A stretch of DNA of 64,000 nt from NCBI RefSeq assembly GCF_011386835.1, contig NC_088804.1:39357549-39421548 (forward strand), read 5' to 3'. The stretch comes from Chrysemys picta bellii. Lineage: Eukaryota; Chordata; Testudines; Emydidae. This document shows, piece by piece, positions 49,501 through 61,500 of the stretch (positions within the stretch are counted from its first letter, which is position 1; every line of letters begins with the position of its first letter). The notes under the pieces are model-generated. The model made no database searches and was not told where the DNA came from. It worked only from the letters and a program-made list of their open reading frames with translations. The position numbers were made by a program, and so were the translations under genes.

Positions 49501-52500
49501 ATGCTAAAATCCCACCACCTCCCAAAGAGGAAAAACCTAATGCAACTGAAGATGCCAAATTTCTAGATACACCTAAAACAGATATGTGCTGTCAGCTGAA
49601 TAAAGGCATCTGAATAAAGACACACCCCATCCTGACACATTTTGGAAGGAACCCATCCACAGAAGAGCACTGTAAACTAAATTTATGTTCCCCCTGGAAC
49701 TGGGAGTCTTGTTTTGAGCCTTGATTTTCTTCTGGGTTTTAAGAAATAGCCTCAATTCAGAAGGCCAGATTCTTACACCTTTAGCCACAATGACTAGAGT
49801 GGCCCCATTTAAAAACAGTGAAACACCTGGTAAAATAAGAATGCTATTCCACCTGCATACAGGGATTAGAATCTGGCCCAACATAATCAAACTACATCAG
49901 CTCTATGAGAATGGAATTATTAGTAGAAAGTCCCATTCGAAAGCACCCACAAATATTATTTGAAATAACTTATGTTGCCTGATATCCGTAACTTACATTA
50001 AAAGTTTCTCCTCTGATCCAAAACCATGATTACGTCAATATACGTCCCAGGTTCTACATTCATTCAGATAAATGGGGAACTAGCATATAAGGTTAATTTG
50101 GTTTTCCATACAAAATTATTCGAGTTCCATTATCTGAAACAAAAACATGAATGTGTCCAATCAGGTCTGAAAAGGGTGTGCAGATTCAAGTTCTAAGATT
50201 AGAACTTGACTGAATCCACCAGATCAGGATCTGATTATTTTATTTATATTTTTATTTACAACATGTTCAAAACATGAATTTGTGGTCTGCAGTACATAGC
50301 CATGTTAGTGTACAAGGGGCCACGTCAGTGAGATTCCAATGCAGCAGCTGCTGGGACAGCATGCCTTGGCTTGTAGTGCTATCTGGTGATAAAAGACCAA
50401 AGTATTAAGAGCAGATGGCAGCCTGTTCAAATCTTTACTGAATGATTTCTGCAGCTCTGAACACGTTAAAATCGTATAGTTCTGAAACAAAATGGAGCAA
50501 GAGCACGTATTTCAAACTCACCAACAGAAAAATTATTCAAGCTAATCTTTTCAAGTTAAACACCAGATTTGTGGGACCAACCTACAAAAACTCCAAGTTT
50601 TTGTTCATATTAAAACATTGTTCATATTATTTATTATTGATCACGTTTACTACGGTAGTCCCTAAGGGCCAGTGAAGATTGGGGCTCCATTATGCAAGGC
50701 ACTGCACAAACACAGTAGTAGATGGTCCCTGCCCCAAAGGGGTTACAATCTCAATAGACAAGACAGACAACTGTGGGAATGGGTATAACACACAAGCAGA
50801 ATGAATGTGATGGCAACAAATATGTTAGTGCCACAATTTTTGGGGCATGGAGGGACGGGGCTAGTTAGAAGGGGATATGTTAAAAGACAAATGGAAGGGA
50901 AGGGAGATGAGGGGGTCCTGGCAAGGGAGAAGAGAGTCAGAGAGGCAGGTGTAAAATGAAGCCCAAGCAAAGAGTGTCTGCGGGGCGTAGGGGGAGAAGG
51001 TTGGAACAAAACAGCCCATCAGTACAGGGCGGAGGAAGTCCAGACAAAACTAGGAAGTTTTCGGAATGTTTAGAGGTCCCTGCTTTGGCTGCTCCTGTTC
51101 CTACTGGCTGGAGTCTCTGCAGATTTATCAAGTCCACATGGTGGGGTAGAGGAAAGGGAAGGCATCACATAGGCCCTAGTGCCCCTGTAGCTGATGGATG
51201 TGGTTTTTGATTGGAACACCAAGCTGAAAAAGGACCCTGGCGGCTCAGGTCAGACTCCCTGCCTGCCTTGGCTCCGCACAGCTCCCGGAAACAGCAGCAT
51301 GTCCCCGTTCCAGCTACTAGGCATGGGGGCAGCCAGGGGGCTCTGTGCACTGCCCCCACCCTAGCTCCCATTGGCCAGGAACTGTGGCCAATGGGAGCTA
51401 TGGGGACAATGCCTGCGGACAGGGCGGTGCACAGACCCGCCTGGCCGTGCCTCCACTTAGGAGCCGGAGGTAAGCGCCGCCTGGAACCTGCACCCCCTCC
51501 TGTGACCCAACCCCCTGCTCCAGCCCTGATCCCTCTCCCGCCCTCCAAACCCCTCAATCTCAGCCCAGAGCCCCCTCCTGCACCCCAAACCCCTCATCCC
51601 CAGCCCCACCCCAGAGCCCTCACCCTCAGACGGAACACTCACCCCCCACCCCCGCATCCCAACCCACTGCTTCATCCTGGAGCCCCCTCTCCCACCCTGA
51701 ACTCCTTATTTTTGGCCCCACCCCACAGCCCACAACCCCAGCCAGAGCTCTCACCTCCTCCCACACCCCAACCCCCTGAGCCAGCTCAGTGAAAATGAGT
51801 GAGTGAGGGAGGGTGGGGAGAGTGAGTGAAAGGGAGGGGGGATGGAGTGAGCAGGGGCAGGGCCTCGGAGAAGGGGTGTGGCCTCGTAGGATGGGTGTGG
51901 CAGAGGATGGGGTAAGGGTGTTCAGTTTTGTATGAGTAGAACGCTGGCAATCCTCCTGATGGAGCATCTCCTCCACAGATCTGGGTCTGAGGGGTGTTGG
52001 GGAGACGAGTGGCTCTGGCTGGGCCTCCTTGAACCCCCTTCTTCCCCAGTGCAGCAGTACCTGCTTTGGCTGCTTCTGCTCCTACCAGCTAGAGTTTCTG
52101 AATTTGTCAACTTAAATTTTAAATCCTTAATTTTCAGTATTGCATGTGCATAAGTGCACATTTTTCTAAAACTTTAGGCCCCAACATTCTGATTTATGTT
52201 AATTTGTAAAAAAAAAAAAAAAACAAAAAAAAAACACCAAAACCAATACTGTGTTCAATAAAGCATGACTGCACATTTTGGTTCCCAGTAGAGATACGGC
52301 AATAATTCAACTTTATTTTACCTGCTAATACTCAGCATTTGTAGGTCACCTTTTCAGTGCATTGTAGAACCATTAGATCATTAATCCTTACAACGGCTCT
52401 GTGATCCCGATATGAAAAAAAGAGATAAAGCTTATGGGGAAACTGAGATAGCGATTTGAACTGTATTGGTCAAAGCCACTGGGAATCCCTGGGAACTGGG

Positions 52501-55500
52501 ATTAAAGTTGCAAGAGGTTGTCCTCTAACCACGAGACTATGCTGTGCCTTGAAGATAAGTGATGGCTACAATCACATTTTAAATTCCAATCCTCTGCCCC
52601 CACCATGCCTTGCTAGCAAATACCAATAGGAAGACTTCTACAAATTCTTTAATATCAACCTATTGAATGCCATTGTTTTGATTGAAGACAATAGGCTTTA
52701 TTTATTTTAAACTCCCTCCACACACCAATTAATAACTATGTCATATCAAACCTGCTTTTATAACAAAATTGAATTGTTTCCACTCTTAGACCCATCTTCA
52801 TTTGACTGTTTATAGGAAATTATTTCCCAAACACTTCATAAGCATTAGTTGCCAATCCTATCTCCATTTAAACTATACACACTGAATAATTCATCCACAG
52901 AGGCAGAAAACACAACAGAGGAATAATCCTTCTAGGGCATCATTGTGCTTTATGCCACTTCCTTTCAGCTGTGTATATTAATGATGTAATTTCAGCAGGG
53001 TTATCCCTTCCAGTTCTGTTAAAAATAGCATGTGCATGATACACTGATGAAATGGATCCACTCTAGGCGGTGAGGTAATGCAATAAATCCATTGCTCTTT
53101 TACAGAGGCATAAAGAGCAAGTTAGAAAGGAAAATGAAGCATTGACTTTTCCGCTTAGCTCCCTTTTTTGATTTTGAAAACAAGTCCTGCAAAATCATTT
53201 TTACTCTAATCCAGGGGTTCTCAAAATGTAGGTTGGGACCCCAAAGTGGGTCACAACCCCATTTTAATGGGGTTACCAAGGCTGGTGTTGGCCCTGGGCC
53301 CCAGCAAGTCTGAAGCCCAAGCCCAAGCCCAGGGCTAAGATTACATGACCCCCCGCCCAGGGCAGAAGCCCTTGGGCTTCAGCTTTACCCACCCTCCCCT
53401 CACCTGGGGTGGAAAGGCTTGGGGGAGCTTGGTCTTCAGTCCCCCCTCCTGGGGTAGTGTAGTAATTTTTATTGTCAGAAGGGGGTCACAGTGCCATGAA
53501 GTTTGAGAACCACTGCTCTAGTCATATGCACTGTTAAACATAATTACATATTGAAAGATTTTCCAGCTAAGAGTTACCAACAGAGGGTGGAGTTTGGATA
53601 CCTCAATGATTATTTTTTTCCTGCTTTCAAAAACATCTTTGGGTTTCTTGTAAGTTTAACCTTAACTCTGAACTTTCCACTTTAAGTAGTTGGTATTTAT
53701 GTACTATAACATTAATATAAGGATTTATTTTATACCCTTAAACTAATGAGATGTAAAGTCAACCTTAACTTCAAAGGGCTTTTTTGCATATGTCAGAGAT
53801 GTGAGGCATTATCTCCATTTTACAGATGGGAAAACTGAAAACAAAGAAGTGACTGACTGACTAAGGTCATATTCAGGAAGTTCCTTCACACATCTAGGGT
53901 TAAAACTCAGTAGACTGCCAGACTCGTGCCTGAACCACAAGACCATTTTTCCTTCTTTTATAGAGCTCGTTTAAAGAACAGCATTTACACTGGAGAAACT
54001 TCCAAAAATAAATTACATTTTTACATCCCAATTCTCTTTCATGCATTATTTCCTGTGCTACATTTATAACTCAAAAGATACAGAAAAACATGTTACATTT
54101 GCACTTCGATTACTTGTAAATCTGAAAACATTCCATAATTTTTGATCTTGTGCATTGAGACATCTGATATGCAAATCCCAGGAATGGCATCAGCTGGACT
54201 TTAGAATGCAACAGGACATTTTTAAAAAGTGAAAGCTTCCTTCTTTAAAAGCATTTGTCCTTCAACTGAATTTACAAGCTACCATTTGCAAGAGGTCTGA
54301 CATTAGTGCAAGTTTGATTACACTGGTTGTTTCTTTCTCACAGTCCACCTGTTCCTTTTGCCAAATACTGAATGTGTGAAATCATGACCACTTCCATGGC
54401 AATAAACTATTGTCCAACACAAGATAAATTCACTTTAGAATTTAAAAGAAGGGGAGCAGAGTAGAGAAATATTTGCAGTAATAGCAGGGGAAGCAGAGAA
54501 AATTGGTGGCAAAGTAGACAGCTTTTTAGGAAGTGTTCTTATCTTTCCCCGCCACCCACCTCCTCATTTTTAAACCAGGCCAACACTGTCATGTCAGTAT
54601 TCGTTACTGGAAATATTACATCGCCTCCTGCTGCTTATTTCACTATTTGAATCCATAATATACTGTTTGTGATTTCCAGTGTTGCCAAGTCTTGCAATTT
54701 TATCTCAAGTCTCATGATATTTGGTATTTTTCTTACACTCTCAGCTTTTGGGTTCACATGATGATGTGAGAATATCAGCTTTCATTTAAAAGAAAAGTTT
54801 CTAGCTTTATGTTTAGAGAGAAAAATTTGAAAATATGAACCCTAAATATGACACCAAAAATAGATAGATTAAAAAAAGCTCCAAAAGATTTTTATTTTTT
54901 TTAAATCTTATTTTTCTGGGCCTGACTCATGAATTTTGAATGCTTGGAGGTGACAATACTGGATATCACAATGAAAATCCCTCTTACTTCAGGCAACACC
55001 CCAATTTCTATTTACTTGACTGTAAACAAAGAAGTATTTCTAAAACCAAATTATGTGTTGTGATTGATGGTCTGGACTTCTTGTCTCTAATTCACAACAA
55101 TGGAAAATAAGAGGGATGGGGGGTGGGGTGGAGGGAATGTTTGGCTTTGAGGAAAATCCTATCTGCTATTTGAAAGAACAATATAGACAATGGCTGGGAC
55201 AGAGACATGCAGGCTGGTCTGAGAAGTGGGGTCTCCAACCTTGGTCATTAAATCTTTGAAAGATGATGATTAATCATTTTTAAGGGTTTTTGTACCCTCA
55301 GTGCATCATCTCTTAGAGAAAGCAATGAGTTAAACCTTATCGTGTACATAAGTGTCTGTGTAGGTAACTGGAGAAAACTGGGGAAATAGGTTCAGCCGCC
55401 CTCGATCAAAGGAGCCACATCTGGACCTGCAAGCTGACACAGCTGCAGGAGCTTCATAAGAGAGAACTCTGGATAGTGTCAGCATTTCATTGATAGCTAC

Positions 55501-58500
55501 TCCCTTGCTGTGTCCAAATGGTTGGGAGGAAGAAATTGCATTCAAGGGACGTAAGCTACTGCTTTCTCCTGGTTTTCCTCTGTAGCTAAGCTGAAAATGC
55601 CTCATCTGATTCAGGTCTGGTCTATACTACCTGCCTGAATCGGCGGGTAGAAATCGACCTCTCGGGGATCGATTTATCGCGTCCCGTCGGGACGCGACAA
55701 TCGATCCCCGAATCGGCGCTCTAACTCCACCAGCGGAGGTGGTAGTAAGCGCCGCCGACAAAAAGCGGCAGAAGTCGATTTTGCCGCCGTCCTCACAACG
55801 GGGTAAGTCAGCTGCAATATGTCGAATTCAGCTACGCTATTCACGTAGCTGAATTTGCGTATCTTAAATCGACTCCCCGCTGTAGTGTAGATGTACCCTC
55901 AGTTTATGAGAAATGTAAATCTAGACATGTTAAACAGTCTCTTTTGTTTTAATTCAGTTTTCTCCATTTTTAATAAATCCTGTATTTGTTAAGACTACTG
56001 TTGTATGGGTTACTTCATGCAGACCTTCCCAGGAAAAGAACTTAATAAATTCTAAGGACATGTACTGAAGGGTAAAAAACTTCTGGATTCTTGATCCCAC
56101 CCCACACAGTTTCAGTAAAGGGTCAGGACAAAAGAAAGTAACATCTCACAGGGACAAGATACTATCAGGCAGCAGTAGGCAGACAACCAGAGGCAAAGCA
56201 AAGGTGATGGGAGTTGGCAGTAATATTGGTAACACATGAGTCCTGTATGGCACTTTTCAACTTTACACCAAATTTGTCATATAGATTTTATTTTTATAAA
56301 AATGGGTAGGAAAAGACATATTAGAAGACTGACATGGTTATATACAGTAGTTTTCATCACATGTAAGTATGAGTCCCACTAGAAATTTAGGTATCAGTGC
56401 AAGTTCCACTCAGTTTTGTGGACATAATCAATTTGAAAAACCATTGTCCATTTTACCCCTTTATTAAGTTAGAAGTAATATAGTGACCAATGCCATGACT
56501 CTGCCTGTAGCAACCACTGCATTAAACTGTTGTCTAAACATTCAAGAAAACTAAAGACAGAATGAAGATTCTGGCTGATGATAGTAATTTTGAATTAAAA
56601 CTGACTTTTCTTAAGTGCTTTGCAATATAATCAGAAACTCATGTCACTGCTTCCAATAGCTGTGGCTGGAATGGTTGTTGATTTATATGACTGAGCAACT
56701 CTATATATTATTCTGTAACTGATACTTGGAAGATTTCATAGCCAGTGGCTGGTTGACAGTCTGTGATATAACAGAGTGAAAGAATAACTTTAGGGAGGAA
56801 TATGATTGCATACTTTGTCTTGCCACTTGTGTTTTTGAATAGCTGGGAAAAAGCCAACAAGTGTAGTATTAAGGGTTCGTGTATGATAGTATAGTTTGCC
56901 GTATCTGTCACAATCATTAAGACTTGCATGTGTGATTGTGCAATAGACATAAGTTTGACGAGGTATTTTGTCCAGGCCTATTGAAATTTGCCTATGACAG
57001 ACACACAATACTACTGAAGTTTTCATTAGTCATGTTGAGCCTGATTTTGATTATAATGTTTGAGCCCTGAAATCGTTGAGGGTGCCGATGACTCGAGGGT
57101 GCCCAGCACTTTTCAGCACTTCCATCCACATTATCCTTCATTTGGTAGAAAGCAGGGTGGATAAAAATCAATGATTTAAAAAAAAAAAAAAATCAGATTT
57201 TTTCGATAAAATGCTTTTTGAGAAAACAAACCTATCTAAAGATACATTATACCTCAAAGATACCTCATCATGGAATAAGGATTATAAATTCTAATTCTAT
57301 AGAATGAGAATATATTCATGTAATGTTTAAGAAAAGTTTTGTAAATGAGTTCCAATAGTTCATGGATTAGGGACCCAATCTTATGGGGTTCCAGGGACTT
57401 CTGTATAGATTATTTAGGTTAATCTTTCTATCTACCCAATGGGACTCAGTGCTCAGTCTAGAACAGTGCTTCGCAAAGTTGGGCCACTGCTTGTTCAGGA
57501 AAAGCTCCTGGCAGTCCGGGCCGGTTTGTTTACCTGCCGCGTCCGCAGGTTTGGCCAATCACGGCTCCCACTAGTGCGGTTCGCCACTCCAGGCCAATGG
57601 GGGCTGCAGGAAGCGGTGTGGGCCAAGGGATGTGCTGGCCGCCCTTCCCACAGCTCCCATTGGCCTAGAGCGGCGAACCGCGGCCACTGGGAGCCACGAT
57701 CAGCTGAACCTGCGGACACGGCAGGTAAACAAACTGGCCCGAACTGCCAAGGGCTTTCCCTGAACAAGCGGCGGACCAGCTTTGAGAAGCACTGGTCTAG
57801 AAGACACCATCAGAGATGCTTAGTTTTGCAGTTCTCAAACTGTGGATTTGTGTCTCCTGAGGTAACATGCTTGTTAACAGCAAAAATGTTTTTAAATAAC
57901 TAACTAAATAATATATAGAGGTGAGAAATAACAGACCTCAAACCTATTGTTCCTCTGCAAATCTGTGTCCACGGAGTCAATCCCTCACCTCTCTCAAAAA
58001 GTGCAAAGTTTCAAAAAGTTCAATGAATAGAAGATTGTTGGGGGCGGAATAGATCTGGACAAGGAGAAGAAGTCTGGAGATAAATGTGAGAAGGGAGGGA
58101 CAGGCAGTAGAAATAAAAGTGAAACTGTTTGATCAGCATATTCCAGAAGTCTTGAGGTCTTTCTGAGCGTAGCCTTCATTGATTTGAGATCTACCATACC
58201 ATTCTCTCACTAGAAGGGAAAATCTATAATGGCAGCAGGCCGTAAAAGAGACCCAGTTTGGGAATAAGAACCATTCAAGAAATATATGTTTGCTGATGAT
58301 GTTTTAAAGAAAGTCACACCAGTGAACTGGTGGAAGTCACTTAAGCACTTGGATTCAGAGACTGTTGAAATGATAATCTCACTTTTAACAGCAGTAGCTT
58401 CTTCTGCCAGCATAGAAAGAATATTTTCTTCCTTTGGACTAATTCATTCCAAATTGAGAAATCGTTTGGGACCTGAAAAAGCAGGAAAGCTTATTTTTCT

Positions 58501-61500
58501 TTTCCAGATTATGAACAAACAGGAAAATGAAGATGAAGACAACTGAGTTAGCTGCAGAAGCCAATATTTTACGTTTCTCATGTTGACCTGGCTGACAGTC
58601 AATTTAATTTTTTTTAAAATCATTTAAGTATTTTAGTTAAAAACAATTTTAACAAAAACAAGCCTGATTTTAAAAAAACTTGAATGTTTAACTAAATTAA
58701 AAAATTCATATATATGTTTGCTGTTGAAGAAATAAATCCAGAATACATAACGTTGTTGTTTTAGTTAAATAAAACAATTTAAATGTCTGCCTGGTGATGT
58801 TCTCCTCCTAATATAGCATGGCAAGAAAATCCTCAAAATATTAATTATTAACCTGTTGAATTGGAGATAGTTCACCTCCCAATGACTTCATAAATATCTG
58901 CTTCAATTGCTTTGGTAAATGAAATAACCAAACAATCATTCATTTTCTGATATAGCTGTAAAACTAATCTGAAAAGTTTTCAAAATAAATCACTTAAAAA
59001 TGTATAGTGTGTACCTTCTAAAAATGAAACCTACATCTATCTCTGAGTTGTGAAGAATATGTATTAAGGTTATAACAACCAACAAGAATTCACTTTTATG
59101 TAGAAATCCATGATTAAATTGAGTCTTCCTGACTAGTGATTTAAATCAAATGCACCCTGGTAGAAAGTTGTCCCCTTTCTAAATTATTCTAACAATTTTC
59201 AGTTCTATTGTCCAGTACAATCATTAATACTAAAAGGGCATTAGAAATTCAAGCTACTGTGCAAAAAACAAAACAAAACAAAACTTAATGAACACTAAAG
59301 ATGTGACTGCAAGAGAGTCAGGAGATTCAAGAGTTAATATTGCTATAAGCACATTTGACATGCATTATTTTGAATCATCATACAACCTACTAAACGTAGT
59401 CTTTAAATATATGCACACAGTGTGGTAGAAGGTTGCTTGTGGGAAAACTGTATTACATATTCCCTTGTGGTAAGAACTCAGACAACAACCTTAAATACAC
59501 AAAGCATAACTTTCAACTGAGACCAGCTCACCACAGTTTTTGACGAGTAGGGAAACGTCTTTTTAGCTATTGTGGTAGGACTGTTGCTGATAGGCTGCAA
59601 GGGCATTGGTTGCATAGTGCGGGATATCTAATGTTGTCACTTCTGAACCACAGCAATAGGCACCTTAGAGCAGGGGCGGGCAAACTTTCTGGCCTGAGGG
59701 CCACATCAGGTTTCCGAAGTTGTATGGAGGGCCGGTTAGAGGAGGCTGTGCCTCCTCAAAACAGCCAGGCATGGCCTGGCCCCCGCCCCCTATCCGACAC
59801 CGCCTGACGGCCCCCCTGGGACTCCTGCCCCGTTCCCTGGCCTCTGATGGCCCCCCCCGGGACCCCGTCCCATCCACCCCTCCCTGCCCCTGCCCCCCAC
59901 TGCCCCATCCAACACCACCTCTCATTCCTGACTGCCCCCACCCCGGGACCCCTACCCCATCCAACCACCCTTCTCTCTGACTGCCCCTGGAATCCCTGCC
60001 CCTGACTGCGCCCCGGGACCCCTGCTCCCATTCAACCCCCCGTTCCCCGTCCTGACCCCTATCCACACCTCTGCCCCCTGACCACTACCCCAAACTCCCC
60101 TGCCCTCTATCTAACCCCCCCTACCCCCTTGCCGCGCTGCCTGGAGCACCGGTGGCTGGCGGCGCTACAACCATGCCGGCCAGAGCACCAGGACAGGCAG
60201 CCTGCCACCCGGCTGGAGCGAGCCACGCCAACGCGCAGCACAGAGCACTGGGTCAGGCCATGGCTCTGCTGCTGCGCTGCCTGGCAAGAGCACGCAGCCC
60301 CGCTGCCCAGAGCATTGCACCGGCGGCGCAGTGAGCTGAGGCTGCAAGGGAAGGGAAACAGCAGGGGAGGGGCCGGGGGCTAGCCTCCAGGGCCAGGAGC
60401 TCAGGGACCGGGCAGGAGGGGCCTGCGGGCCGTTGTTTGCCCACCTCTAGCTTAGTCTCTTGATGTTTAGAGTCTCTCTTTAAAAGTTATACAGTAATGA
60501 ATTTCTTTACAGAAAACAGAATGCCTCATTCAGTTTGTTAAATTAAAACTCAATAACATGTTGCAACTATGACCAAGGTCTAGAACAGTCTAATGATACA
60601 TAGATACCAAGAGCTACACTTTCAGCGGCGCATAGAGACACTGCATGCCTAGTTATCGCAGGTATAAACGGCAACGGAGACAGGGAGGCACTGCTTCAGT
60701 GAGTAGAGTGCCCTCTGAGCCTGAACCCTAGGGTATACACCATACATTGCTCTCTACACACCCAAGCAGTGCCTCCCACATCTATACTGCTGCTGGAGCC
60801 TTTCCCTGCTGCAGCAAAAGACTCTGGCAGGAGGAGAAAGTGGGAAAAGGCTCTGGCAGATAATCACAGTGAATGTGGATGCAGCCTGCCTTTCACTGTG
60901 ACATGTAGCTACATGTGCTGTACACACCACCACAAGTGTAGGCAAGTGTAGACAAGGTCTAACATTGTAGTTTGTTCAGTTTCTAGAGTTGATAAAGGGG
61001 ACCGAGAGTCAGACTTTATTCTAGTTTTTTGGCTTTTGGTGGGTTTTTTTTTTAAACGTAAAAATTGTTTAGTGCTCATTAAGTGAAAGACTAATTCCTA
61101 GCCTGAGCTAGTAGGTATACTGTAATGAAGGGCAGTAAAAGTTTCCCCACAAAGCTCTAACATACCTACTCCCTAAAACAGATCCCCAATCCTTTACTAT
61201 TCCAGTCCCAGGTCTCTCTTGAACCATGGCAAATTACCATGAGACACATTGTGATGTGGAAGAAAGGGATGAAGAGGATGACTTCAAACAACTTATTTTG
61301 TCATCTAACTAGGATATTAACTCAGATCTCCAAAGTACAAAACTAACACATTTACTCACAGTGCCATCTAACAACAAGGATTTTGACTGAGCTCTAAGCA
61401 GAGGACTAGGAATTTCTGAATTCTAATCCCAGTCCTGACAGACTCCCAAAGTGTTCTTGGGATAATTACTTCTCTACCTCAGATTCCCCAGATGTAAAAT

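Larger units (their letters stand above)
57153..59159 (+). mobile_element. hAT transposon, 2.0 kb, exact TSD
   Basis: It starts cagggtggataaaaatcaat and ends gatttaaatcaaatgcaccctg. The target duplication gtagaaag (57145-57152 and 59160-59167) is exact. It contains a transposase C-terminus and a nested 331-bp MITE. The AT-rich ends and length suggest an internally deleted or single-domain copy. Confidence 0.92.

Noticed and set aside
50283..50315. Possible SINE head ('gcagtacatagccatgttag')
   Set aside because: Resembles the turtle SINE start but is too short and altered to assign.
51165..51792. A 193-codon + frame and a 130-codon - frame
   Set aside because: Inside a GC-rich hAT-related element; Pro-rich and Gly/Arg-rich with no domain.
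59665..60383. Gly/Arg-rich and Pro-rich frames
   Set aside because: They lie in the 779-bp hAT element.
61350..61395. Possible - strand exon with a GTGAGT donor
   Set aside because: A short open frame at the edge of an MIR repeat without family resemblance. The 63439 candidate fits better.
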